Shown here: positions 44,119 to 55,880 of the stretch, piece by piece
How the letters are laid out: each line of letters starts with the position of its first letter
How positions within the stretch are numbered: the stretch's first letter is position 1
The notes under the pieces: model-generated
Database searches by the model: none
What the model saw: the letters and a program-made list of their open reading frames with translations, nothing else
Told to the model about the DNA's origin: nothing
Translations under genes and position numbers: made by a program
Assembly (NCBI GenBank): GCA_023014485.1
Contig: JAJOZX010000087.1
Span: 1,819,501 to 1,883,500, forward strand
Length of the DNA: 64,000 bases
Direction of reading: 5' to 3'
DNA from: Bathynomus jamesi
Lineage: Eukaryota; Arthropoda; Malacostraca; Isopoda; Cirolanidae

Positions 44119-44135
44119 AAATTATATTATATGTA

Positions 44136-44197
44136 CGTACATACATACATACATACATACTGTACATACATACATACATACATACATACATACATAG
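44136..44197. repeat. (CATA)n microsatellite
   Basis: Two CATA runs separated by TGTA, at the 3' edge of the minus-strand LINE D. Confidence 0.95.
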
Positions 44198-46960
44198 TAT
44201 AGAACTGTCAGTCACAAGCAAATTTTAGGCTTTATTGGCAGAATGGGGTTGTGACAAATTTTATTAGATAATGTATAGAAATGAAGTTATTTACATTACT
44301 CTTAAAGATATAGAAACAAAGAGAGATTAAGACATGGAGATTGTCTGTAGTAAGTTTCAGACATAAATTTATATAAATACATTTTTAAAGCGTGGAGCAT
44401 TTTTTCTGTACTTTCACTATGTTTGCTCGATTTATAGATTTTCCTAATTATTATTTTCTGCATTGCCACCAGTAGCTGTATAAAATATTGACGTGCACTT
44501 CCGTAAGCATTAAAAATGCAGTATTGTAGGTGTGGTTATACCATGGTGAAGTATATGGATGGATCTAAAAACTCGTTTTGGGAGTGTTACACCTGCTTTT
44601 GTAATTACTAATGAGACCTTGGCTAATTTGTTGTACAGATCTTCAGTGTGTTTTTTGAATGAGAGGTTTCAATCGAGAGTAATTCCCAAAAGTTTGTCCG
44701 ACTACACTCGTTGAAGAGGGATTACATTTATGTTTGGATTTGAAGGATGCACATTGGCCTTCTAGGGTTAAGAGTATGTCATGAGGTACTGTGTCAAAGG
44801 CTTTAGTTAGGTCAAGTAGGATGTTTATTGATGTTTTTATGTCGTTCAGACTGCTATAAAGTTCTTCTAATATAGCAGTTGTTGCGTCGTTGGTCGTGTG
44901 ATTTCGTAGAAAGCTAAATTGCTGTTTGTGTATTTTTTGCATTTTAAAATAAATTTTATTATTTAATTACATATTACTCTCGCGTATAATTTACTAACGG
45001 CTGAAAGGACGGAGATAAGTCTAGTTTGAGGAGGGGCGGGGGACGGTAGTTTTATCCCCTGATTTGTAAATAGGGCATACTCCAGCTATTTTTAGGCAGT
45101 CTGGGAAGATACCATTCTGAATGGACAGGTTTATGAGCTTTGAGAGCTTGGGCGCGATTAAATTCGCGCACTCTGTAAATTCTGCTTGGGATTGTGTCTA
45201 GCGTACATTTTTTATTTTTCGATCGTTTTATGGCTGTCATTAAATCATGTGTCGTAGTAGAAGAGAGGAAGAAAGAGTCGGAGGAAGGGCGACCTGCAGT
45301 AGATATGCATCGAAAGACCGCGCAGTGGGTGGGATATTAGTAGAGAGAGTGGCTTGCACTTTCATTAAAAATTCTTTGAAAGTATTTAAAATATTTGATG
45401 TGTCTGCAATGGGCTCAATTTTAATCGGTAGTGTTTCGGGGATAGATAGTTTTTGTTTGGTTTTTATTAATAGCTTTGTTAACAAGGTTTCAGCATTATT
45501 TGGGATTGCCTTTGTATTCTTAGAATTTGTTTAGGTACTTACGTATTATCGGGACTACCAAACTGTTTATTACATATTTTTGCTCTCGTCATTTTCGTTT
45601 AAACTAACGAAAATATCACAACTTAACCTAACCAATCATCAAGGGCGTACAGTTGACCTAACCGGGCATTCAGTTGACACGAATGTTGACACTGGATGTT
45701 TTTATCAATTACGGCGTTATTCTCTCATCCTTAACTTGCCCGAAATGTGACAGTGAGTGCCTAATACGAAAAGATCAGAAGATATTTAGGTGAAATAACC
45801 AATATTAACCTGTTAGGTTAATTGAATGCCCGATTAGGTCAACTGAATGCCCGGTTAGGTCAACTGTACGCCCTTGATGATTAGTTAGGTTAAGTTGTGA
45901 TATTTTCGTTAGTTTAAACGAAAAAGACGAGAGCAAACATACATAAGCAGTTTGGTAGTCCCGATAATACGTAAGTACCTTTGTTTATAATTACTTTTTG
46001 TTTTGAGAATTAATGAATTAAGTCCGTTTCGATAGTGAGAGTATACTTTTTTTGGGGTAAACCTTCCTTCACATTTTTTTTTTTTTATGTTTTTGTTTAT
46101 AGATGTCTTTAGACTTGGGGTCAACTACGAATTGTTGAACGGTAGAAATGTTTTTGTCAGTGATGGGGCAGGATTCATTAAATGCGGACCATAGTGTTTC
46201 CTGAAACTTTTCAAATTTTGTATTTATATCTGTACGTGGGTCGACAATGAAGTCAAAACGTGCTGGCAAAACTTCGTTTTGAATTTATTAAACGAGTTAT
46301 GCTTTGTTTCTTCTGAATTTAATATTTGTGTGGTTTAGGGTGTTAGTCGTAGGTTTGATTGTGACATAATTTTGGAGGTGGTCAAGTGTGCCTGCAAGGA
46401 CTATCCTTGTGTCATGTATGTATTGTGGGACTATATCTGACCATATGTAGCCAATAAGAGAAGATTTGGTAAGTCAGTATAGGGGCGTGTTGGTCTCGTT
46501 ATGTAGGGCTTATTTCCTTGGCTGATTATTGTGTTCCATAATGATCTGGCAGTACAGTCTGTCCCTATTTTCATTAAATCTACTGTACGTATATTAAAAT
46601 CTCCAAAGATAAAAGAGCGCGAGATCTTTAGAGATTGATGTCTGATTAGATCCTACAAGGTACTAATTTACACTTTTATTTCCACTTCCGTTAGGTGGTC
46701 TGTATATTGCTTGTATGGTTAGAGTGGTTTTGTCAGAAGTAAGATTTACTGCGCATGTTTTGATGTAGGGTTCTACAGTACAAAGTGGATCAATTTTTGT
46801 GCACTTTATGGTAATTTTATGAAAATTCCAAGGGGATGGGCATGTGTTGGATTTGAAAGAATGTGCTAGAGAGTATTGATTTGGGAGAATGAAATCATGT
46901 AAAGAACAGTAAAATTTGAAAGAGAGAAGGAAAACTTACACTTCATTTTAATATACGAAG
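44198..46960 (-). pseudogene. LINE D (Jockey-like) with EN, RT and 3' UTR, interrupted by FB-e
   Basis: Reading down from about 46800: endonuclease pieces (LTIQAIYRPPNGSGN, IWSDIVPQYIHDTR, LDHLQNYV), a linker (FDFIVDPRTDINTKFEKF), RT pieces (SRIYRVREF, LPRLPKNSW), then FLRNHTTNDATTAILEEL and LLDLTKAFDTVPHDILL (44940-44740). A C-terminal piece near 44500 is like that at 6469. The 3' UTR (44380-44190) matches 7190-7375. The YADD block was not found, and many stops occur. Foldback FB-e (45534-45979) splits the gene. Confidence 0.75.
45534..45979. mobile_element. Foldback element FB-e
   Basis: TTTGTTTA (8 bp) flanks this 446-bp element at 45526-45533 and 45980-45987. The ends are inverted repeats GGTACTTACGTATTATCGGG continuing to ACTACCAAACTG and TGCTCTCGTC. 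Inside is the shared core on both sides (about 45600-45670 and 45830-45910): AACGAAAATATCACAAC, TTAACCTAACCAATCATCAA and TACAGTTGACCTAACCGGGC. The loop (45670-45830) is single copy and occurs inverted in FB-b. It is inserted in LINE D. Confidence 0.88.
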
Positions 46961-46970
46961 GAGAAATAAC

Positions 46971-47182
46971 GGTGCTACTGTAGTATGCGGTCTACGTACG
47001 ATTGGTTAGGTTTAATCATGATATTTTCGTTAAAACTAACGAAAATATCATGACTAAACCTAACCAATCGTCAAGGGCGATTGACAATGGGATGTAAACA
47101 AACAATTAGTAAACAAGATAAGAAGCTATAATTAAAAGGTAGACCGCCGAATCGTAGGTAGACCGCATACTACAGTAGCACC
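46971..47182. mobile_element. Foldback element FB-f
   Basis: A 212-bp element with perfect ends GGTGCTACTGTAGTATGCGG followed by TCTAC. The interior has a compact palindromic core (GATTGGTTAGG, TAATCATGATATTTTCG, AACGAAAATATCATGAC, CTAAACCTAACCAATCGTCA) and a 90-bp single-copy segment. The outer arms are unlike the other five. No target duplication is visible. Confidence 0.82.
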
Positions 47183-47394
47183 AGCATTTGAATTCTGAGT
47201 AGTTTGGGGAGTGAGAAAATAGATTAAGATTACTGGGGACACGTGCATTTCCTCATACACATATATATAGTACATACAGAGTTGTTCATAACCTTTAGCC
47301 AGGAGGTACAAACCAAAGTAAACAAATATACAACATAAAATTGTATACCATTTGAAAGATTTTTTAAACTGAATGCAAAAACGTATTAGTATCT

Positions 47395-47940
47395 CGTCTG
47401 CTTGTCATTACCCTCAGGCACAGCTCTCAAACGTTCAGGATATGACTTCAGCAAACCTTCAAACAAATTCATGGAGAATAGTTTGAATGTGTTAAAGGAG
47501 GAACTCCTGAGAATAACGGTTGAGACCAAATTCCTGCAGCATCACATCTTTCACTTTGTCCTTGAAAATCGCTCCAAAGCGCTCTGCTACATTCAAATCA
47601 GTGGAATTTCTTAGACATTGAGTCTGATCAAAGAAATTAATCCCAGAGATTCTCACAAGTTGTTGGGTGGTATTTACACGGTGGCATGGTGCACTATCAT
47701 GAAGATAAGCCACTTCTGAGGTGTCTATTATATTTTGTGGAACCGAGAGAAATGGAATGACATTTTTTGTAAGAATAGTCTGCCGATAATATGCACCATC
47801 CCATAAAGCGCCTTCTTCTTCAAACACACACGTCTTTTTGACAGCAGTGAAGCAAATAAATATCTCGATGCAACAAGGTTTTTTGCAAAGCTGTTGATAG
47901 TGCTCATGGTCTTCAATAGCTTCTAAGCAAAGTGTCATGT
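47395..47940 (-). pseudogene. DD37E transposase, C-terminal half
   Basis: Minus-strand frame: EHYQQLCKKPCCIEIFICF, NVIPFLSVPQNIIDTSEVAY, LHDSAPCHRVNTTQQL (second Asp), NSTDLNVAERFGAIFKDKV (Glu, 37 residues later by my count). After a frameshift near 47490 it ends FEGLLKSYPERLRAVPEGND. It is related to the 30584-31939 element. An end repeat with CCTTTAGCCAGGAGG lies at about 47285-47315. The 5' half is cut at 47940 by LINE E sequence. Confidence 0.8.
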
Positions 47941-47949
47941 TAATAATTT

Positions 47950-50900
47950 GACCGACGAGCCAAAATCAAAGTCCAGAGTTATCAAGATGCCAAGACACTC
48001 TGCGTTTGAAAGATTGGAAGTCATTGACAGGGGGAAAGATGGATTGAGGGAGATTATTCCAGAGTTGACCGGTTGAATAAATGAAATCCTGGAAATACCG
48101 ATTAACTCTTGCATTAGAGAGTTGGAGAGAAAAGAAATGAGAAAGTGTAGAAAGTCTGGTGCTGTGCTCTCCATAAAGGATCAGGCATGCAGTTAGAGAG
48201 TTCAGAAGAGTAGTGACCATTATAATAATGAGAGTAAAGAGAGAGTGAGGCAACATTGCGGCGAAGAGAGAGGGATTGAAGACAGTCAATAAGAGGAGGG
48301 AATTGATGAGACGAAAAGCCTTTGATTCCACCTGGTGAAGTACTGCTGTGTGGGTTGAGCCACCCTATACAGGGTGTACATAAAGTCAGGATCTATTTTT
48401 GTGAAGCACTTGGAAATTATATGGAATTCAATCATAAAATGATAAAGTGGTAACATTTATTAAATAATTAAGAGTAGGATTCGACGTGACGCCCATCAGT
48501 ATCCCTGCACAGCTCAAATCGTTCCGCAGCATTTCTAAACACATTCTAGAGCATTTGCGGGGTTATGTTATCTGCAGCAGTTCGTATACGTGTACGTAAG
48601 TTTTCAAGACTCGTAATCTTCGTCTGATAGACGTGCGACTCGATAAAGCCCCATGCAAAGAAATCTAAAGGGGTTAAATCTGGTCATCTCGCAACACAAG
48701 GTCTGTTGCTTCCGCGTCCGATCCAGCGATTTGGAAAACGTCCATTTAGATAATCCTGAACAATTTTGGCATAGTGACAAGGAGCACCATCATGTTGATA
48801 GACGACGGGGATAGGATTGTTAGTACCGTCGTCTATCAACATGATGGTGCTCCTTGTCACTATGCCAAAATTGTTCAGGATTATCTAAATGGACGTTTTC
48901 CAAATCGCTGGATCGGACGCGGAAGCAACAGACCTTGGCCAGCGAGATGACCAGATTTAACCCCTTTAGATTTCTTTGCATGGGGCTTTATCGAGTCGCA
49001 CGTCTATCAGACGAAGATTACGAGTCTTGAAAACTTACGTACACGTATACGAACTCCTGCAGATAACATAACCCCGCAAATGCTCCAGAATGTGTTTAGA
49101 AATGCTGCGGAACGATTTGAACTGTGCAGGGATACTGATGGGTGTCACGTCGAATCCTACTCTTAATTATTTAATAAATGTTACCACTTTATCATTTTAT
49201 GATTGAATTCCATATAATTTTCAAGTGCTTCACAAAAATAGATCCTGACTTTATGTACACCCTGTACATGAGAAGCATACTCCATACAGGGGCGGACAAG
49301 ACCCCTGTACAGAGACAGCAACTGACCGGGGGTGAAGAACCTGCGAAGGCGGTACAGCACAACTAACCTCTTAGAAGCTGTTTTGGAAAGTGAGTATGTG
49401 TGATCTTTCCACGAAAGATCACGAGAAAAGGAAACGCCAAAAATCTCAAGAGAAGAAGAAGGATTCAGTTGTATGTTTTTGAAGGTAAGGGGATAGTCGT
49501 GCGGAAGAGACTAGTAGAAAGATGGAGGAACTGAGTTTTTCAGGCATTAAAAGCCACAAGGTTTTCTCTGCCCAAATCAGAGATGGCAGAAAGATCAGAG
49601 GTCAGATATACCATAACTGTCCTACGCGTAGCAGGGAGTGACTGTTGAGACGCTTTGGGAAGCGGGTGGAGAATTGAAGAGTGGAATCATCGGCATAGGA
49701 GTGAATGGGACAGGAAGTGCGAATTAATAGATCATTAACAAATAAAAGGAAAAGAGTGGATGACAGGACAGAACCCTGAGAAACACCACTCTTAATAGCT
49801 TAAGTAGAAGAACAGTGTTCATCTACAACCGTAGCTCTTGATCGGCCAGAAAGGAAATTAGAGATGAAGGCACAGATAGAAGGATAAAAGCCGAAGGAGG
49901 ACAGTTTGGAAATTAAAAATTTGTACCACACTCTATAAAAAGGTTTTGGTATGTCTAGTGCAATAGCAAAAGTTTCACCAAAATCCCGAAAGGAGGATGA
50001 CCAAGAGATAGAGATATGCAAGAAGATCGCCAGTACGTAGAGCGTCCCTTGCCGATCCATATTGACGATCTAAAGAGGTGTTTAAGAATCTTCCGATTAA
50101 GGATAGATTCAAAAACTTTAGAAAGGCAAGAAATCAAAGCAATTGGACGATAGTTGGAGGGTTGAGAGTGATCACCCCTCTTTGGGACAAGTTGAATGAA
50201 AGCGAACTTCTGGCAGGAAGGAAAAGGAAAAGTATCAGATGAAAGACAAAGACGAAAGAGTTTGCCTGGGCAGGGTGTCAGCACAGAAACACAGTTCTTA
50301 AGAACAACAGGAGAAACACCATTAGGACCGTACGCCTTACTGGAGTTGAGCCCTGATAGGGCAGAAGGAACATCTTTGTAAGAGATTCTAACTTTAGACA
50401 TAATAAAGTCAGAGGGAGAAGAAGATGGAGGAACAGCATTGGAATTGTCCAGGATTGAGTTGGAAGCGAAAGTCTGAGCAAAGGGTTCAGCTTTGTCAGG
50501 AGAAGAGACGGCACCTGAGCGATTGGAATGATAAAAGGAGGGAAAGAAGAGGAAGTAAAGTTATTGAAGAGGTTTTTTTGCATTAGTAGTAGGAATAGAG
50601 TTTGGAATATACACCTGAGAGAATCACCTCCGTGATGCGCTCAGCATACTCGGAGGGGCCCCGGCCACGGAACCAGTAATCATTCTGTGGAAAATCACAG
50701 AAGTACTGCCTAAAGGTCTCACAATCAACGCCGCCAAAGTGCCAAGGGCGCCTCCTCTTGGGAGGATCCAAAGGCTGAATTGGAGCGATAGGACAGGAAA
50801 CAGATATAAAATTGTGGCCTGAGGAGTCCAACAGAGAATAAAGTTTGACAGAGTAACAAGAAAGATGAGAGATAAGAAATAAATCCAAAATGTTGCTATC

Positions 50901-51540
50901 TTCAAGGCGATCGTGGATACGAGTATGGTGCTGTACAATCTACTTTAGGTCATTTAGGATAGAAAAGTTGTAAGCTAGTTCACCAGGGATGTTAATGAAA
51001 TGGGAGGAAAGCCAAAGGTGGTGGTGAACATTGAAATCTCCTAAAGTGGAGATTTCAGCGAAAGGAGAGTGGGATAGAATGTATTCCACTTTGGAAGTGA
51101 GGTATTCAAACAATTTTGGATAGTCAGTAGAATTAGGAGAAAGGTAAACAGCGCAGATATATTTAGTTTGAGATTGGCATGTAAGCCGGAGCCAGAGGCT
51201 ATAGAATTCGAAGGATTCGAGTTCGGGAATACGAGAACAAGTTAGATCATTGCGTACATATACGCACCATCCACCTTTGGAATGAATTTGAGTATAGAGA
51301 AAGTAAGATGGTACAGAAAAGGGGGTGCTGTCAGTCGTCACAGACACCTGAGTTTCAGTGAGGTAAAGAAGATGAGGTTTAGAGGAGGAGAGGTGGTGTT
51401 CAACAGATTGAAAATTTGAGTAAAGGCCACGAATGTTGCAGAAGTTTATGAAAAGTGAATGACGCAGAGGCCCAGAACATTTCGAATGGGCGGTAGCAGA
51501 TCCAGCCCCATTGCCCGTGTCTGCTTTCCCAGATATCGGC
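47950..51540 (-). pseudogene. LINE E (Jockey-like), EN and RT, split by a palindromic DD41D derivative
   Basis: From 51540 the minus strand gives an endonuclease nearly in one frame: FCNIRGLYSN, YLTETQVSV, KGGWCVYVRND, AVYLSPNS, TLGDFNVHHHLWL, one TAG near 50945, then SNILDLFL and GHNFISV. RT follows (50400-49650): SKAYGPNGVSP, NYRPIALISCLSKVFESIL, FAIALDIPKPF, IHSYADDSTL. The C-terminal part is split at 48370/49265 and ends in SWHLDNSGL. Frameshifts lie near 50583, 50060 and 49800, and a SGVPQGS-type block was not found intact. The 5' ORF1 is absent. Confidence 0.87.
48371..49264. mobile_element. Head-to-head palindrome of a DD41D element 3' end
   Basis: An 894-bp palindrome with TA on both sides (48369-48370 and 49265-49266). 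Arms 48371-48808 and 48826-49264 are near-perfect inverted copies around a 17-bp spacer. Each starts with CAGGGTGTACATAAAGTCAG and contains the same transposase C-terminal segment: HDGAPCHYAKIVQDYL, FPNRWIGRGSNRPWPAR, PDLTPLDFFAWG and a tail ending CHVESYS. So two copies of the 3' end are joined back to back and no 5' end remains. It is inserted in the C-terminal coding region of LINE E. Confidence 0.92.
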
Positions 51541-51549
51541 AGCCAGGTG

Positions 51550-51880
51550 CCAGGTGTAGGGACAATTATGATCCCCTCACTATGGGACTCTCAAAGTTTT
51601 GAAGTTCATGCCATTTTTTTAAATTTTAAAAAGATTGTGTAATGTGTAAGATGCATTTATATGTAGTGAGGAATAGGGAGAGAAGTGCGTGTTTAAGAAC
51701 ATGCTGGACTGCTCAGAGGGTAGATAAGACACGATAAAAGATCTGCTAAAGAGGATAGTGACAGGAGAAACGGGAGTTCCAGCACTCCCTATCTTTTGTC
51801 TAATGTCCTTCCCTAGTCGATTTGGTGTCTACAATCTTCCACTTAATTTATATATGTATATATATATATATATATAATAT

Positions 51881-51913
<33 letters not shown>

Positions 51914-53015
51914 TTTTTTTTTCAAACTGTGGACATGGAGGGTGTTCTTACATTCAATTTAACACAAAACTGCTCCCATCCCGGCTCAAATGTTTTAATT
52001 TGGTAAACAAAATTCAGTTAGTAAAGGGTAATTTCACTGTTGGTTGTCAAAAGTAATGTCCTTGAAATTAATAGTGTATCCTTCTGATTTTAGCATTAAA
52101 TTGAAAGTATTTTTAATGCTAAAACATTTTCCCATTTTCCTTTTTTTCTATTCTGGAACGTATTTTTAGTTTTTTTGGTGTGTTTGGGTGCTCAACAATC
52201 AACAGTAAAATATAAATATTTTAAAACATACCTCCCTAAGATTTACATTTAATGAAAATATTTACTGATGCGGGATTTATGCTCAAACGGTTTTGGAAAT
52301 CAAAAGGGATACGCTTTACTCTAGTTAAGTTTATCTTTAATTTGTGTTCTTAGTCTTTGTGGCTCAAGTTCTGACATTTGAATTAAATTTTGTTTTGTTT
52401 TTATTGTGTTTAAGATGAATTTTCCTTTTATTGCACTTTTCTTGTTCTAATTTTTATTATAAATTTGCATTAAATTAATGCCATTTTAATTGGCATAGGA
52501 AATTTTAGCGGTTGAGATGAAGCGCATAATGTTTGTCAGACACTTCTTCTACTTTATGAAATAGAGTTGTTCTAAAATAATTGTTCCATTTGAATGAATG
52601 TGGAACGATTTTGAATAAATTTTATTTTGTAATGTTGATATAATTAGTTCAAAATCTTTCCAGAAAGGAAAGTTGTTCGACCACTGAACACCGTTCCTAA
52701 AAATTTAATTTCTCTATTTTCTCCATGAGTCGATTAGGGAGCGATTTGTTTGTAAAAGAATGGGCTATCATTGAAGCCGTTGGAAAAACTTTCCTTTCTG
52801 GACTGATTTTGAGGCAATTATATCGGAATTACAAGATATAATTGGTTCAGAATCGTTCAATATTCGGTTCAAATGAAACAATTACATTTTTAGAAACGTT
52901 GGTCTATATTTTACGGCGTACATTTAATGTATTACATTCTGAACCCGTTCAATTATTTCAACCTAAATTGGTGTTAGGAAAGCTTCGACGCATTACGTAG
53001 CCAAAATCACTAATA
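51550..53015. other. Stretch without a confident gene; one microsatellite
   Basis: An AT microsatellite lies at about 51848-51911. A 16-bp inverted repeat TCCAGAAAGGAAAGTT recurs at 52661 and 52787. The rest is AT-rich with no recognised gene. Confidence 0.5.
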
Positions 53016-53018
53016 GTA

Positions 53019-53968
53019 CAGGGTGTCTCAATATACATGCAACCCATGTCACTGCTAATAATTCTGCCAATATTAATGTTCTCGTTCTATTTTTTCAGAT
53101 TTGAAGAGAGGAGACGATAACAACTAATAATTATCAATCAAAATGCCTTGGACAAAGGAGGAAAAATTTTTTTGCGTCACTACTTATTTGGAAACGAAAT
53201 CATTCAAAACTGTGCAAGCGAAATTTCGCAGGAAGTTCAACTTCAACAATTATCCCCAGAAAAGCCAAATTTATCGTTGGGCACACAATTTCAAGCCACA
53301 GGATCAGTAAACAATCTCAACAAGAAAGCAGAAACACCCAGATCTGGCAGGAAGGTGACTGCAAGATCTCCTGACAATGTGAATGCGGTGAGAGATTCTG
53401 TCGGAAGGAGTCCGAAAAAGTCAATCCGAAGACGTTGCCAAGATCTGGGTCTTTCACGTGCGTCAGTGCAAAGAATCTTGATAAAGGATCTTCAGCTGTA
53501 CCCATACAGGATCCAGATCAAGCATAAACTCACACCAGCTGACATGGCAAAACGTGTTGTGATGTGCCGGTGGTTCGAGAACAAGATCGAAGAGGATCCT
53601 GACTTTCTTGATGATGTTTGGTTCAGCGACGAAGCACACTTCTTACTCAGTGGGTATGTCAATAGCAAGAACAATGTGTTCTGGGGCACACAAGCCCCAG
53701 ACGAGGTGCTTCAGAGGCCCTTGCACTCTGTGCAGGGTGTCAGGGTGATTGACAACTTCGCTCGTCGGCTTCAAGTGTGTCTGCAGCGCAACGGCGGTCA
53801 TTTGGAACATGTGCTCTAATAAATGTATCCTTTGATCTAGACCTCAAATCTTCAGTTTTTAATTGTTATCATATCAGCTTCCAGGAAATGTAATCTTTTT
53901 TGGAGTTTATTTTCTGAGTAATAAATTATTATCATGTCAATGGGTTCCATCTATTTTGAGACACCCGG
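53019..53968 (+). mobile_element. Internally deleted Tc1/mariner (DD41D-type) element
   Basis: A 950-bp element with TA on each side (53017-53018 and 53969-53970) and inverted ends starting C(A/C)GGGTGTCTCAA. Its gene keeps both termini but has lost the central catalytic region, so it is non-autonomous. Confidence 0.85.
53143..53819 (+). pseudogene. DD41D-type transposase with frameshift and core deletion
   Basis: ATG 53143 opens MPWTKEEKFFCVTTYLETKS, FKTVQAKFRRKFNFNNYPQK (HTH). A one-base deletion near 53295 shifts to the frame carrying ATGSVNNLNKK, KSIRRRCQDLGLSRASVQR (second HTH), DVWFSDEAHFLLSGYVN (first Asp) and FWGTQAPDEVLQ. Then the sequence jumps from RPLHSV to VIDNFARRLQVCLQ and the end GGHLEHVL. 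The second and third Asp regions are deleted. Confidence 0.87.
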
Positions 53969-53999
53969 TATTAACTACTACACTCCATTAATTTCAATT

Positions 54000-54478
54000 A
54001 TCCATAGTGTTCAATTTTAAATTTAAACTCTTATTCACTGAATTAACCATTAATGATTGTGTTATGTTTCGACTTAATTTATTATTAATTTATGCCTGTT
54101 TCGTATTTTAAGTGAAAAAAAAACGTTAGTTAGGTTTCCCTGTACCTTCTGTTAGAGGTGAATAAAACAACTTATTACAAAAACTAATGTATTATGTCAA
54201 TGAGTTGAACACTAAACAAAAATACAATGGAAAAATGAAAATTTGACATCAATTAAATTTGTTAAAGAAATGACATTTGAGACACTGATTCTTACTTTAA
54301 GAATTTTAAAATCAGAATTAACACAAGTCAATTAAAAGAGAATGGCTACAATATATTTTAGTTACAAATTGTACTTATCTTAATGACAGCGGTAACCTTC
54401 CGTTTTGTGGGAGTTAAATCCTTTTAACCAAAATTTAATACAACACACTCATACTGTTATAATCAACACAATACAGTA
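54000..54478. other. AT-rich sequence including a repeat shared with 58490-58680
   Basis: TTAAAGAAATGACATTTGAG through ACTTTAAGAATTTTA (about 54260-54320) is closely matched at 58486-58540, and TTGACATCAATTA recurs near 58630. No gene recognised. Confidence 0.55.
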
Positions 54479-54480
54479 TA

Positions 54481-54892
54481 CAGGGTGTCCCATAAGTCCA
54501 GCATCATAGGAGAAATTCATATTTTTCTATTTCTACAAACCATAATTCATATTTTTCTCTTTCTACAGGCCATAATATCTGTGAGCAAGGAAGAACGAAT
54601 CCAGATAATTCTACTCATAGGAAATCGGAGTCAAAAAGAGGCCGCTGCTGAATTTAACAGACTGCATCCAGACACACAACTCCGTGTTATTGGCTCGCGG
54701 TCTGGATGCAGTCTGTTAAATTCAGTAGCGGCCTCTCTTTGACTCCGATTTCCTATAAGTAGAATTAGCTGGATTCGTTCTTCCTTGCTCACAGACATTA
54801 TGGCCTGTAGAAAGAGAAAAATATGAATTATGGTTTGTAGAAATAGAAAAATATGAATTTCTCCTATGATGCCGGACTTATGGGACACCCTG
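54481..54892. mobile_element. Head-to-head palindrome of a DD41D element 5' end
   Basis: A 412-bp palindrome flanked by TA (54479-54480 and 54893-54894). The left arm (54481-54673) and inverted right arm (54674-54892) each reproduce the first 190-220 bp of the element at 24302-25511: the terminal repeat, the 5' leader and the first codons of the transposase (SVSKEERIQ, NRLHPD). The arms are unequal: the right one extends about 26 bp further into the gene, and they meet without a spacer. No 3' end is present. Confidence 0.92.
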
Positions 54893-54899
54893 TATATAT

Positions 54900-55515
54900 T
54901 TATATACCTTACGTTTTATTCAGTTTAATTTTAGTTTCTTTTATGCTAGGGTATACTAAGTCTTTATTTGACTATTTTTAATTTTATCTGAGCCACACTT
55001 GAATTTCTTTTGTGTTTATTCTTTACTTTAAGAATGTGGGAGGCAAATTATAAAATTTTGTTTCATTTTCTTGACACGATCTTCTTCGATGTTTAAGGTC
55101 TGAGCTTCTAAACTGCATTGATTCTCTTTTCTAATTTGAATTTTGTTACACTTATGCCCCGTCTTTCTCTCGGAAATTTTTAAGTTAAAATTTAAAATCT
55201 CTCTAGGATATTCCTCAGGCGAAACCAAAGGATAAACAAAAACACCTTGGGGTATCAAACAACCGTTCGTTTTTTGATAACGCGAACGTGATTTACACCC
55301 TTTCTAAGCTAATCTCAGGTCAACTTCGACTCTAAGTTTAAAAAGTAATTTAATGTTCGCGTAACATGAAATCGATCTTAAATTATTTCATTCTTTCTTT
55401 CTCTCATTTTTATTTCATGTTGATATTTACACATACAAATTCGTGTCGTTTGCATGAGCAGTTTTGTCTCTTGGTTAATTTATAACCAGTAATTAATAAC
55501 TTATTACATTCCCAT
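54900..55515 (-). repeat. Possible Gypsy-type LTR (3' copy)
   Basis: Downstream, in the sense direction, of the Gypsy pol remnant, a purine-rich run (AGGAGGGGAGG) at about 55523-55540 is followed by TGTAATAAG at about 55510. From there about 110 bp match 59740-59850 on the same strand (ACTGGTTAT, AACAAAACTG). Beyond that the two copies differ, so full LTR status and the far boundary are uncertain. Confidence 0.45.
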
Positions 55516-55679
55516 ATATAATACCTCCCCTCCTGATAAAGCCATTCTACAAAGGACAAGGCGAGAGAATTGTTCATGCAAACTCTCTTACCTCGCGGCG
55601 GTTAAGAACCGTCACACGACAAGTATCTAGAATTAAGTGTCTTAAAACTATGATAGCAAGTCAGATAAACTTTATCTTC

Positions 55680-55834
55680 TCAATCCTCAATCCTAGACAA
55701 TCCATTGGCTATTACATTCAGTTTATAGGGTGCATGTAATATAGAAATTTTATAAGGTTGGAGCGCTAGAGACAGGGCCGGATTTACTTGCTTGTGGGCC
55801 CTAGGCCAAACCTTATCAGTGCCCCCCCCAAAAA

Positions 55835-55880
<46 letters not shown>

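Noticed and set aside
52661..52802. Inverted repeat TCCAGAAAGGAAAGTT as a transposon
   Set aside because: Only 16 bp of pairing, no target duplication, no further internal similarity.
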